Positions 35,911 through 43,967 of a stretch of DNA of 50,463 nt are shown piece by piece. The position numbers and the translations under genes were made by a program. This stretch comes from Rhodocyclaceae bacterium (lineage in GTDB: Bacteria > Pseudomonadota > Gammaproteobacteria > Burkholderiales > Rhodocyclaceae). Position 1 is the stretch's first letter, and every line of letters begins with the position of its first letter. A model generated the notes under the pieces. That model searched no databases. It saw only the letters and a list, made by a program, of their open reading frames with translations, and was not told the origin of the DNA. The stretch is from the NCBI GenBank assembly GCA_008080565.1, contig VIKE01000023.1:1-50463 (forward strand), in the 5' to 3' direction.

Positions 35911-35959
35911 ATTATCCGGGAAAGCCAAGGCGGCGGGGAATACGCAGGAATGCGCAGGC
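35911..35959 (-). promoter_or_regulatory. Shared urea operator and -10 upstream of ureD
   Basis: Plus strand AATACG (35939), six bases, TGCGCAGGC (35951). On the gene strand a GATAAT (35916-35911) follows 22 nt after the motif, as in urtA and urtB (21 nt). Confidence 0.55.
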
Positions 35960-36084
35960 CATGTTTAGCTAAATTTCGGGTTCTTGGGACAAAATTCAAT
36001 GTGATGACAAATGCTATTCTTCTGGACGCCAATCTTGAGGCAGCCGTAAAACCGACCTAGTGGAATCTCAAAACACATAAGCTC

Positions 36085-37359
36085 ATGGACAATAAAAGCA
36101 AGTCCCCGATTATTTCAATCTTTGCCTCTCTGTTCTTTGTGTGCAGCTTGTTGGCTACTTCCTTTTTTCTGAGCGGATGTGAAGGACCGGCAGGCACCAG
36201 TCAATTCATCGTCGCCAAATGGCACAAACAAGATCTTGATGCCCATTTGGCTCGTTGGATAACCATTGCACCAACACCATCCGGTCTTCTGTTAAGCGGA
36301 TTTGATCGTCAGTGGAAAGCCATGCCCGCTCAGGGGGGCGATCTGACTACGCATAGTCGCCTGCTTTTTACGATGATCATTGGATACGAAACCACTGGCG
36401 ACAAGCGCTATTTTGAAGCAGCCATTCGAGGCACCGAGTTTTTACTAGATAGATTCTACGACCCTCAACATGGGGGATTTTTTTCCAGCGTTGCGGCTGA
36501 TGGCAAAGTAATCAACGAGAGCAAAAATACGTATGGTCATGCTTTTGCGCTTTTCGCTCTGTCCCACGTTGCTCGGGTAACCAAGGAGGAAAAATTCCGC
36601 GCAGCCGCGTTAACTGCGTGGAGCGACATCAACAAGCACCTGAGGGACTCCGATGGCGGGTTTCGGCCTGGGGCCCCTCGTGACTTCGGACCATCAAGTA
36701 GTTTGCGAAATCAAAACCCGGTCATGCACATGTTTGAAGCCTTGCTTGCGCTTATTGATGCAACAGGCGACGCACGAGCAGTGGCTGGCGCGCAAAGTGT
36801 TGGAAATTTCGTGATCTACAAATTGCTGGAGGGCCAAAATGATGGCGGAGCCTACATTCCTGAGTGGTATGACGAGCACTGGAAGCCGCTTGCCACCAAG
36901 GAAAAGGGCGGCTACATTGACTTCGGCCATCAATTCGAATGGAGCCATCTGCTTGCCACCTCGGAGCGCCGAGGGCTACCTGTGCTGTATGGTGAGGTGG
37001 CAGAACGATTGCTGAAATACGGGATAAAAGCCGGTTACGATGAAATCGAAGGCGGCGTATACAACAGAGCCTACCCTGACGGCTCAATTGATCGTGACAA
37101 GTATTGGTGGCAACAGGCGGAGGGTATGCGAGCTCTGCTGGTAGCAGCATCGACCAGCAACCGTCGTGACCTTTGGCGCCGATATGAACAAACTCAAGAG
37201 CTGGTCAAGGATCAATTCATTGATGAGGTCAATGGGGGCTGGAAATTTTCTGGCAAGCGGACCTGTGACTCGGGTCGCTGTGGATCTGAGCAACCAGAGC
37301 CGTATCACATGCTTGGCATGCACCTCACAGCGCTCAACCTCGTAAAACCCGAGCGCTAG
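36085..37359 (+). CDS. AGE-family (N-acylglucosamine 2-epimerase-like) lipoprotein
   Basis: A 424-residue exported protein. The N-terminus is a lipoprotein signal with lipobox LSGC (Cys32). The rest is an (alpha/alpha)6-barrel of the AGE epimerase / cellobiose epimerase type: YDPQHGGFFSSV, KNTYGHAFALFALSHVA, NQNPVMHMFEALLAL, GHQFEWSHLL, KYWWQQAEGMRALL and NGGWKFSGKRT, with conserved His and Trp barrel residues. AGE enzymes are normally cytoplasmic, so a lipid-anchored form is unusual. Substrate unknown. It sits alone on the plus strand between ureD and urtE, and base composition is visibly poorer in G+C than its neighbours, suggesting recent acquisition. Confidence 0.85.
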   Translation: MDNKSKSPIISIFASLFFVCSLLATSFFLSGCEGPAGTSQFIVAKWHKQDLDAHLARWITIAPTPSGLLLSGFDRQWKAMPAQGGDLTTHSRLLFTMIIGYETTGDKRYFEAAIRGTEFLLDRFYDPQHGGFFSSVAADGKVINESKNTYGHAFALFALSHVARVTKEEKFRAAALTAWSDINKHLRDSDGGFRPGAPRDFGPSSSLRNQNPVMHMFEALLALIDATGDARAVAGAQSVGNFVIYKLLEGQNDGGAYIPEWYDEHWKPLATKEKGGYIDFGHQFEWSHLLATSERRGLPVLYGEVAERLLKYGIKAGYDEIEGGVYNRAYPDGSIDRDKYWWQQAEGMRALLVAASTSNRRDLWRRYEQTQELVKDQFIDEVNGGWKFSGKRTCDSGRCGSEQPEPYHMLGMHLTALNLVKPER

Positions 37360-37434
37360 CGGCCTTTATCCGGTGGAGAACGCGGCGAGGGCTCGCTGGC
37401 TGATCAGCCACTTTGGGCACGGCGACTTCAGTGA

Positions 37435-38127
37435 TCAAACCGCCAACGCCTCCCTCACCCCGTCCTGCGGCATCGTTTCGCCGCGGCCGCGCATGATGAA
37501 TTCGCCGCGTTCCATGAGCAGGTACTGGTCGGCCAGGGATTCGGCGAAGTCGTAGTACTGCTCGACCAACAGAATCGCCATTTCGCCGGTTTCGGCCAGC
37601 ATGCGGATGGCGCGTTCAATGTCCTTGATGATCGAGGGCTGGATGCCTTCGGTCGGCTCGTCGAGGATGAGCAGCTTCGGCCCCATGGCCAGGGCGCGGC
37701 CGATGGCAAGCTGTTGCTGCTGACCACCGGAGAGGTCGCCGCCGCGGCGATGCATCATCTGTTTCAAGACCGGGAACATGTCGAAGATGCGTTGCGGGAT
37801 GGGCGTGCTGCCGGATTTGGTGGCGAGGCCCATGAGCAGGTTTTCTTCGACTGTCAGGCGAGGGAAGATCTCGCGGCCTTGCGGGACGAAGCCGATGCCG
37901 GCCTTGACGCGTTCGTGCGGTGGCAGGTTCGTGATGTCCTTGCCGTCAAAGGTGATGCTGCCCGATTTCGTTTTGACCAGCCCCATCAGCGACTTGAGCA
38001 GCGTCGTCTTGCCGACGCCGTTGCGTCCGAGCAGGGTGGTGACTTCGCCGGTTTTGACCTCGAAGCTGAGGCCGCGCAGGATGTGGCTGCCGCCGTAGGC
38101 CTGGTTGAGGGTATCGACTTTCAACAT
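37435..38127 (-). CDS. urtE: Urea ABC transporter ATP-binding protein UrtE
   Basis: LivF-like ATPase of the urea/short-amide uptake system, 230 residues. Walker A GRNGVGKTT (about 34-42), signature LSGGQQQQLAIGRAL, Walker B LLILDEPTEGIQPSII, and the switch His replaced by the usual VEQYYDFA. Its ATG overlaps the extended end of urtD by 7 nt, an overlap created by the repeat at the urtD 3' end. Confidence 0.95.
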   Translation of the reverse strand: MLKVDTLNQAYGGSHILRGLSFEVKTGEVTTLLGRNGVGKTTLLKSLMGLVKTKSGSITFDGKDITNLPPHERVKAGIGFVPQGREIFPRLTVEENLLMGLATKSGSTPIPQRIFDMFPVLKQMMHRRGGDLSGGQQQQLAIGRALAMGPKLLILDEPTEGIQPSIIKDIERAIRMLAETGEMAILLVEQYYDFAESLADQYLLMERGEFIMRGRGETMPQDGVREALAV

Positions 38128-39065
38128 GATGTTTTTCCTTCAGAATTTGCGGGGCGCAAGGGCAAACCCCCTCCCGGCCTCCCCCTTGTCAGGGGGAGGG
38201 GCGAGTCGTGCCGCGCTGACCTAGCTCCCCCCTGACAAGGGTAAACCTCAATCACCCGCTGGTCGTTCTGCACCGTCGCCAGGTCGCCCTCGGCCAGCAC
38301 CGAGCCTTCGTGCAGCACGGTGACGAGGCCGCCGAGCTTTTCAACGAAAGCCATGTCGTGCTCGACGACGACCAATGAATGCTTGCCGGCCAGCGAAACG
38401 AACAGTTCGGCGGTGCGCATCGTTTCGTCGTCGGTCATGCCGGCGACCGGCTCGTCGAGCAGCAGCAGCTTCGGTTCCTGCATCAGCAACATGCCGATTT
38501 CCAGCCACTGTTTCTGGCCGTGCGAGAGCAGGCCGGCCTGGCGGTCGGCTTCGCCATCGAGGCGGATCAGGCGCAGGGTTTCGGCGATCTTGTCGCGTTC
38601 GTCGCCGGCCAGCCAAGCCATCAGGCTTTTCCAGACGCGCTTGTCGGTTTTCATGGCCAGTTCAAGGTTTTCGAATACCGTGTGCTGCTCGAAGATGGTC
38701 GGTTTCTGGAACTTGCGGCCGATGCCGACGTGGGCGATTTCCGGTTCGGTCAGGCGGGTCAGGTCGATCGACTGGCCAAAGTAGGCCTTGCCTGAATCGG
38801 GCCGGGTCTTGCCGGTGATGACGTCCATCATCGTTGTCTTGCCAGCGCCGTTTGGTCCGATGATGCAGCGCAGTTCGCCGGCGTTGATTTCGAGATTCAG
38901 GTTGTTCAGGGCCTTGAAGCCGTCGAAGCTGACGGTGATGTCTTCGAGGTAGAGCGCGACGCCGTGCGAGAGATCGAGTTCGCCGGTGACGAGGTGGCCC
39001 ATCTGGTCGGCGCCGTCGCTGCCTTCCGGGCGGTCGTCTTCGAAAATATTGACGGTATTCAGCAT
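38121..39065 (-). CDS. urtD: Urea ABC transporter ATP-binding protein UrtD with repeat-derived C-terminus
   Basis: LivG-like ATPase, 314 residues. Walker A GPNGAGKTT, LSHGQKQWLEIGMLL as signature and LLLLDEPVAGM as Walker B are intact. After RVIEVY, where UrtD normally ends within three residues, the frame runs into a family 2 palindrome and adds about 40 residues (PCQGGARSARHDS onward), ending with a TGA inside urtE. The ATG at 39065 overlaps urtC by 7 nt and has AAAGGAG upstream. The core should be functional; the tail is probably harmless. Confidence 0.93.
   Translation of the reverse strand: MLNTVNIFEDDRPEGSDGADQMGHLVTGELDLSHGVALYLEDITVSFDGFKALNNLNLEINAGELRCIIGPNGAGKTTMMDVITGKTRPDSGKAYFGQSIDLTRLTEPEIAHVGIGRKFQKPTIFEQHTVFENLELAMKTDKRVWKSLMAWLAGDERDKIAETLRLIRLDGEADRQAGLLSHGQKQWLEIGMLLMQEPKLLLLDEPVAGMTDDETMRTAELFVSLAGKHSLVVVEHDMAFVEKLGGLVTVLHEGSVLAEGDLATVQNDQRVIEVYPCQGGARSARHDSPLPLTRGRPGGGLPLRPANSEGKTSC
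38164..38243. repeat. Family 2 paired palindrome, copy 3 (3' end of urtD)
   Basis: First unit complete (CCCCCTTGTCAGGGGG); the second is shortened to CCCCCCTGACAAGGG without its outer arm. The break in urtD comes directly after the codons for VIEVY. Confidence 0.8.
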
Positions 39066-40174
39066 GCTGCGTCTCCTTTCTTCGCCATCAGTTTCTTCCA
39101 CAGGCCGACCAGGCCTTGCGGCAGCATCAGCGTCACGACGATGAAGAGCAGGCCGAGGAAGAACAGCCAGTATTCGGGGAAGCTGACGGTGAACCAGCTC
39201 TTGGCGAGATTGACGACGAAGGCGCCGATGATCGGCCCGATCAGCGTGCCGCGCCCGCCGACGGCGACCCAGATGGCGATTTCGATGGAGTTGCCCGGGC
39301 TCATTTCGGACGGGTTGATGATGCCGACCTGCGGCACGTAGAGCGCGCCGGCGATGCCGCACAGCACGGCCGAGATGACCCAGATGGTGAGCTTGTACCA
39401 GAGCGGGTTGTAGCCGATGAACATGACGCGGCTTTCGGCATCGCGGATGGCGGTGAGCACGCGGCCAAACTTCGATTTGACCAGCCACGCAGAGAAAACC
39501 AGCGTCACGGCGAGCATCACGGCGGTCAGGCCAAAAAGCACGAGCCGGGTTTCCGACGAGGTAATCGTGTAGCCGAGCACGCGCTTGAAGTCGGTGAAGC
39601 CGTTGTTGCCGCCGAAGCCGGTTTCGTTGCGAAAGAAGAGCAGCATGGCGGCGTAGGTCAGGGCCTGAGTGATGATCGAGAAATAGACGCCCTTGATCCG
39701 CGAGCGGAAGGCGAAGTAGCCGAAGACGAAGGCGACGATGGCCGGCACGGCCATGACCAGAAAGGCGACCCAGCCGAAGCTGTCGCTGCCGACCCAGAAC
39801 CACGGCAGTTCCTTCCAGTCGAGGAAAACCATGAAGTCGGGCAGGTCGGCGCCGTAGGAACCGTCGCGGCCGATCTGGCGCATCAGGTACATGCCAAAGG
39901 CGTAGCCGCCGAGCGCGAAGAACAGGCCGTGGCCGAGCGACAGGATGCCGCCGTAGCCCCAGATCAGGTCCATCGCCACGGCGACCAGCGCGTAGCACAT
40001 GATCTTGCCGATCAGCGTGATGGCGTAGGTCGAGACGTGCAGGGCGCTGTCTTCCGGAAAATTGAGGTGGAGCACCGGGACGACGATCAGCGCGAGGGCG
40101 AGGAAGATGCCCAGCGCCAGCCAGCTTTTCTTGTCCAGCGCGGACAGGATGCGAATGGTGAGAGGTTTGCGCAT
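39059..40174 (-). CDS. urtC: Urea ABC transporter permease UrtC
   Basis: LivM-like inner-membrane permease, 371 residues, with about ten membrane segments. Typical are DLIWGYGGILSLGHGLFFALGGYAFGMYL (in parts), the FRNETGFGGNNGFTDFK block characteristic of UrtC, and SPGNSIEIAIWVAVGGRGTLIGP near the end. It lies 9 nt after urtB and overlaps urtD by 7 nt. Confidence 0.95.
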   Translation of the reverse strand: MRKPLTIRILSALDKKSWLALGIFLALALIVVPVLHLNFPEDSALHVSTYAITLIGKIMCYALVAVAMDLIWGYGGILSLGHGLFFALGGYAFGMYLMRQIGRDGSYGADLPDFMVFLDWKELPWFWVGSDSFGWVAFLVMAVPAIVAFVFGYFAFRSRIKGVYFSIITQALTYAAMLLFFRNETGFGGNNGFTDFKRVLGYTITSSETRLVLFGLTAVMLAVTLVFSAWLVKSKFGRVLTAIRDAESRVMFIGYNPLWYKLTIWVISAVLCGIAGALYVPQVGIINPSEMSPGNSIEIAIWVAVGGRGTLIGPIIGAFVVNLAKSWFTVSFPEYWLFFLGLLFIVVTLMLPQGLVGLWKKLMAKKGDAAC

Positions 40175-40183
40175 GGTTCAGCC

Positions 40184-41761
40184 TTACTCGACGAACCGAC
40201 CCTTGAGGGCGAAGATGCCCTGCGGCCGTTTCTGGATGAAGATGATGATGCAGACGAGGATGCTGATCTTGGCGATGACCGCCCCGGCCCAGCCTTCGAG
40301 CAGCTTGCTGAAGATGCCCAGGCCGAGCGCCGCCCAGACCGCGCCGGCGAGTTGCCCGACGCCGCCGACGACGACGACCATGAAGGAATCGACGATGTAG
40401 CCCTGGCCCATGTCCGGCCCGACGTTCGAGATCTGCGACAGCGCGACGCCGCCCAGCCCGGCGATGCCAGCGCCGAGCGCGAAGGCCATGGTATCGATGC
40501 GCGACGTCGGCACGCCGACACAGCCGGCCATCGGTCGATTCTGCGTCACGGCGCGGACGAACATGCCGAGGCGCGTCTTGTTCATCAGCACCCAGACGAG
40601 AAAGAGCACGAACATCGCGAAGCCGACGATGATGATGCGGTTCCACGGCAGGATCAGGTTGGGCATGACTTCGATGCCGCCCGACATCCAGCTCGGGTTC
40701 GACACTTCGACGTTCTGCGCGCCGAACAGCACGCGCGCCGACTGGATCAGGACCAGCGACAGGCCCCAGGTAGCGAGCAGGGTTTCCAGCGTGCGGCCGT
40801 AGAGCCAGCGAATCACCGTGCGTTCCATGATCACGCCGACCATTGCGGCGGCGAAGAAGGCGACCGGAATGGCGGCCGGCAGGTACCAGTCGATGGCCTC
40901 CGGGAAGTAGGCGCGGAACAGCGTTTGCATGCCGTAGGTGGCGTAGGCGCCGACCATCAGCAGCTCGCCGTGGGCCATGTTGATGATGCCCATGACGCCG
41001 TAGGTGATGGCCAGCCCGAGCGCCCCGAGGAGCAGGATGCTGCCCAGCGACAGACCGGAGAAGGCGCGGCCGACGTTCTCGGCGATGGCCAGCCGGCTGT
41101 CGATCGCCTTTACGGCGGCGATGGCTTCGTAGCGCACCTTGTCGTCGGGTTCGCCGGCCTTTTCGGTGAGCGGTAGCAGGACGCTCTTGATCGTCGGCGA
41201 CGAGGTTTCGGCCAGCGCCTTGACGGCAGCGAGACGGGCGGCGGGGTCGGTGTTGCCCAGGTTGGCCTGGGCGTAGGCCAGGGTGAGCAATGCCTTGATT
41301 TCGGCATCGCTTTCCTTGTCCAGCGCCCGCGCCAGCAGCGGCGCCATTTCCGGCGTCACCTGGCTTTGCAGTTTCTGGGCCGAGGCGAGGCGAACGGTGG
41401 CGTCGGCGTCGAACAATTTAAGCGCGGCCAGCGCACTGGCCAATTCACCCCGGATTCGGTTGTTGACCGTAGGACTCTCAGGATTGGCCGGCATCTTGAT
41501 CGCCTCGCCAGTCGCCCCGTTGAAAGCCTTGTCGCCGTCGATGATCACCACCTTGTCGCCAGCCAGGAACAAGCTGTCTTCCGACATTGCCTTGAGGACC
41601 CGCACGGCATCCGGGTCAGCCGTCTGCGTCAGCTGGCGAATGGCCGCCACCTTGTCCGTCGAATCCTCGGCCGCCAGCTGGCGCACCTGCGCCGGGTCGA
41701 GCGCGGCTTGCGCCGACAGGCTGCCGAGGCTGAGCAATAGTGTTATTAGCGTTTTTTTCAT
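40184..41761 (-). CDS. urtB: Urea ABC transporter permease UrtB
   Basis: LivH-like permease, 525 residues. As usual in UrtB, a signal-peptide-like start (MKKTLITLLLSLGSLSAQA) and a helical periplasmic domain of about 200 residues with HEAT-like repeats precede the membrane part (from about residue 230, SLGSILLLGALGLAITYGVMGIINMAHGE in parts). VGVPTSRIDTMAFALGAGIAGLGG and VVGGVGQLAGAVWAALGLG follow. The ATG at 41761 is preferred over the adjacent TTG. A shared urea operator lies 62-83 nt upstream. Note that urtA is not next to it: urtA is 2.2 kb away with its own promoter. Confidence 0.95.
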   Translation of the reverse strand: MKKTLITLLLSLGSLSAQAALDPAQVRQLAAEDSTDKVAAIRQLTQTADPDAVRVLKAMSEDSLFLAGDKVVIIDGDKAFNGATGEAIKMPANPESPTVNNRIRGELASALAALKLFDADATVRLASAQKLQSQVTPEMAPLLARALDKESDAEIKALLTLAYAQANLGNTDPAARLAAVKALAETSSPTIKSVLLPLTEKAGEPDDKVRYEAIAAVKAIDSRLAIAENVGRAFSGLSLGSILLLGALGLAITYGVMGIINMAHGELLMVGAYATYGMQTLFRAYFPEAIDWYLPAAIPVAFFAAAMVGVIMERTVIRWLYGRTLETLLATWGLSLVLIQSARVLFGAQNVEVSNPSWMSGGIEVMPNLILPWNRIIIVGFAMFVLFLVWVLMNKTRLGMFVRAVTQNRPMAGCVGVPTSRIDTMAFALGAGIAGLGGVALSQISNVGPDMGQGYIVDSFMVVVVGGVGQLAGAVWAALGLGIFSKLLEGWAGAVIAKISILVCIIIFIQKRPQGIFALKGRFVE

Positions 41762-41796
41762 CAAATTCCCGTCCGCAATTTGTGCAGTGCAACGAC

Positions 41797-41844
41797 AGGT
41801 TACGGGGCGGGCCGGCGATCAGGAATACGATGAATTGCGTAGGG
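41797..41844 (-). promoter_or_regulatory. Shared urea operator and -10 upstream of urtB
   Basis: Plus strand AATACG (41824), six bases, TGCGTAGGG (41836). On the gene strand TAACCT (41802-41797) follows 21 nt after the motif. The stretch 41783-41844 is alike over its length to 45271-45332 upstream of urtA. It also lies before the divergent small gene at 41961. Confidence 0.6.
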
Positions 41845-41960
41845 TGTGCCGGCGCGGCTTTGGCGCCGCCGGAGGCGCTTGGTCCTGAATTTGCTAGTTC
41901 AGTCCCTGACCTGCTTTTTTGGCGGGTTTTTGTGGTCTATCCGACAATCCTGAACCAGCC

Positions 41961-42242
41961 ATGAACTCCTCCGATCTGACGATCCGCTACTTCACGAGCT
42001 ACAGCGGGGCTCGCCTGCCACTCAACCTGGTGGGCGAACTCGCCGCTGACGACATGCGCAACCGCAACACTTTCTACCGTGGGGCGTTCGACGCTGGCGG
42101 CTTGCTGACGCGCTGCGAGAAGGTGGTTTATGGCGAGATCGAGGTTTGTCACGATTACCACTATCACTCGGATGGCAGGCTGGCCCAGGCCGTGATTCAG
42201 AACGCCGGGGACGATCCGGAAACGCTCGACTACCCGGCCTGA
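41961..42242 (+). CDS. Small conserved-looking protein next to urea transport genes (possibly DUF6156)
   Basis: A 93-residue soluble protein beginning MNSSDLTIRYFTSYSGARLPLNLVGEL, with a His/Tyr-rich HDYHYHSDGRL segment and a CEKVVYGEIEV strand; it looks like a small beta-rich domain. I believe similar proteins (DUF6156) occur near urea or nitrogen genes, but this is from memory and uncertain. It is divergent from urtB across 199 bp that contain the shared operator, so it may be part of the same regulon. It precedes the Nif11-like gene by 48 nt. Confidence 0.65.
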   Translation: MNSSDLTIRYFTSYSGARLPLNLVGELAADDMRNRNTFYRGAFDAGGLLTRCEKVVYGEIEVCHDYHYHSDGRLAQAVIQNAGDDPETLDYPA

Positions 42243-42290
42243 GCAGGCTGCCAAAGCAATGCCCATTTTGTTTTAACCCAAGGAGAAATC

Positions 42291-42509
42291 ATGTCCGTTG
42301 CACCGATCAAGGCCTTTTCTGAAAAAGCCAGAGCCAATCCCGAACTGGGCGCCCAGTTGAAGGCCTGCCTGAAAATCAAGGAACTCCGTGCCCTGTCCGC
42401 CGCCGAGGGTTTTGAGATCGAGGAAAACTCCCTGTACCCGCCGAATGAGCCGCAATTCACCGAAGACCAGCTGTCGGAACGCCTGGTCAAGGCCCTGCTG
42501 CGCGTCTGA
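42291..42509 (+). CDS. Nif11-like small protein
   Basis: A 72-residue protein whose first 45 residues fit the Nif11 domain: IKAFSEKARANPELGAQLKACLKIKELRALSAAEGFEI (in parts), the pattern of a helix, a short loop and AxxxGFxI. Nif11 domains occur in nitrogen-related small proteins and as leader regions of ribosomal peptide precursors. This one has no double-glycine cleavage site and its tail (YPPNEPQFTEDQL onward) is acidic and Cys-free, so a peptide-precursor role is unlikely. A strong AAGGAG precedes the ATG. The function is unknown; its place by urea genes favours nitrogen metabolism. Confidence 0.72.
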   Translation: MSVAPIKAFSEKARANPELGAQLKACLKIKELRALSAAEGFEIEENSLYPPNEPQFTEDQLSERLVKALLRV

Positions 42510-42557
42510 GGCACCGCCCGGAGGCCGTGGGTCGCTGTAGCAGCCAAAACGACGATT

Positions 42558-42594
42558 CCACGGTCAACCGGAAATAATGGCCAAAATCAAAATC
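42558..42594 (-). repeat. Family 1 dispersed repeat between the Nif11-like gene and the next gene
   Basis: Plus strand CCACGGTCAACCGGAAATAA then TGGCCAAAATCAAAATCG, one of the best matches to the family. Confidence 0.85.
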
Positions 42595-42680
42595 GGCGGC
42601 CAAGGCCTCCGTCTCCCCAACTGGCAAGTCGTAGTGCTGTTGCGGCTGTGCCTCCGGACTAATCCGGCACGCCACCTGCC

Positions 42681-43256
42681 ATGCTGACCGACGAAGAAGC
42701 CCTTTCCCGCCTCGCCACCCATCCGTTGCCAGCCAACCCGTGGGTTTATGCCACCGACCGCGCCATCATCATCAAGGCCGAGTACACGGACACCATCGAG
42801 CGCCTGCTGCGCTGGGCGCCGAAGACGCGCTGGAGTGCCAGGCACCGTTGCTGGATCGTGCCGCTGAGCGGCCTGGAACTGGTGCGCTCCATCCTGCCCG
42901 AACTGAGCCGTCTGGCCGAGGCTATGCAAGCGCAGCCGATGGCCGCCGAGGTAGACGGCAGCACGACCCTGCCGCTTGACGCCATGGCTACCGATGAAAC
43001 TGCACGCCAGCTCTTTCGCGACAACGCGCGCCTGCTCTACGGCAGCGACTGGCAACGCGAAACCGCGCGCGCCCTTGACCGCAACGAGGCGGCCCTGGCC
43101 AGCTGGCTGGTTGGCCTGGGCGTCATCGAAGCGCCACCGGCCGTGCTGCTCGGCGAAATGCTGGCGCTGATGCGCCGGCGCGTGCTGGATATCGCGGCCG
43201 CCGCCGACACGCTGGAACGACAGCTGGCGGCCAGTGGCATCGCACCGCCCGCCTGA
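42681..43256 (+). CDS. Hypothetical protein with a HARP-like N-terminal segment
   Basis: A 191-residue soluble protein. The first 75 residues (RAIIIKAEYTDTIERLLRW, then KTRWSARHRCWIVPLSG) resemble the short fold of HARP-type or related DNA-binding modules that pair a strand with a W-x(7)-W pattern; this resemblance is weak. The C-terminal half is helical, with no known motif. It lies 171 nt after the Nif11-like gene with a family 1 repeat in between, and converges with the gene at 43271. Function not assigned. Confidence 0.6.
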   Translation: MLTDEEALSRLATHPLPANPWVYATDRAIIIKAEYTDTIERLLRWAPKTRWSARHRCWIVPLSGLELVRSILPELSRLAEAMQAQPMAAEVDGSTTLPLDAMATDETARQLFRDNARLLYGSDWQRETARALDRNEAALASWLVGLGVIEAPPAVLLGEMLALMRRRVLDIAAAADTLERQLAASGIAPPA

Positions 43257-43270
43257 ACCGTCGTCAGCGC

Positions 43271-43741
43271 TCAGATTGCCCGCACCCGATCGGCCGCGAC
43301 GGTGAGTTGCAGTTGCTCTGCCTTGTCGAAGATGGTCAGCGGCACATCAAAGACCACCTGGTTCTCGTACCAGGCGCGGCCATAAGGCAGGAAGAGACTG
43401 CTCGCCGGCAGGGTCAGCAGAGCGTCGGCACCGCTCAGCAACGCCACCGTGTAGCCGCCACAGGCGCCTTCCGGCACGTTGTCGTCGCCGAAGACCTCGA
43501 ACTGCAGGAAGACCTTGGCCGACTCGACGCCGCCTTCGGCTGTCCTGACCGCGGTCACCCGGATGTTCTGGTAACGGCGGCCAACCTTGCCGTCCTCGGT
43601 GGACTGCAGAAACTCATGCAGCTTGCCCTTCTTCACCTGAGTGCTGTCGAGCACGGGAATACCGAGCTGGGTCATGCCCAGGCCGGTGGGTTTGGCCGAT
43701 TTGAGTGCGATCAGGGTGGTATTTTCAGTCAGTACGGGCAC
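43271..43741 (-). CDS. Hypothetical protein
   Basis: A 156-residue soluble protein rich in beta strands and without cysteine clusters or membrane segments; it begins VPVLTENTTLIALKSAKPTG. The GTG at 43741 is chosen because GGAG lies 8 nt upstream; a longer reading begins inside the family 1 repeat at 43897 and has no ribosome site. It faces the gene at 42681 with 14 nt between their stops. No family recognised. Confidence 0.55.
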   Translation of the reverse strand: MPVLTENTTLIALKSAKPTGLGMTQLGIPVLDSTQVKKGKLHEFLQSTEDGKVGRRYQNIRVTAVRTAEGGVESAKVFLQFEVFGDDNVPEGACGGYTVALLSGADALLTLPASSLFLPYGRAWYENQVVFDVPLTIFDKAEQLQLTVAADRVRAI

Positions 43742-43887
43742 GATGCTCTCCGTAGTATCGAATGCAACAAGGACAGGATGAATGTGCGACAAATGACAGA
43801 CAAAACTGCGGTCATCGTCGCCTCCGGCAGGGAGTAAGCACTTTCGATGCCAAAAGTGGGGCCCAAACCCAGCCCCCGCCGCCACTC

Positions 43888-43922
43888 CCACGGTCAACCG
43901 GAAAATTTGCCCAAAATGAAAA
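43888..43922 (-). repeat. Family 1 dispersed repeat beyond the urtA terminator
   Basis: Plus strand CCACGGTCAACCGGAAAATT then TGCCCAAAATGAAAA. Read on the urtA strand, the copy starts right in the T-rich tail of the terminator. Confidence 0.85.
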
Positions 43923-43943
43923 ACGGGGGCCGAGGCCCCCGTT
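43916..43943 (-). terminator. Rho-independent terminator of urtA
   Basis: On the minus strand, arms AAACGGGGGCC and GGCCCCCGTTT close almost without loop, followed by TTCATTTT; about 24 nt after the urtA stop. Confidence 0.8.
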
Positions 43944-43967
43944 TCTGCGACTGACAGTCGATCCGGA

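Noticed and set aside
37397..37410. Palindrome TGGCTGATCAGCCA after the AGE gene
   Set aside because: No T-run and no second copy; may be chance, or at most a weak convergent stop signal.
39066..40646. Continuous minus-strand frame upstream of and joined to urtD
   Set aside because: Reads urtC and urtB out of frame; Arg/Pro-rich product with no family. True urtD starts at 39065.
39116..41176. Long plus-strand reading frame opposite urtC and urtB
   Set aside because: Highly charged, low-complexity product typical of the antisense of GC-rich genes; the minus strand encodes clear UrtBC.
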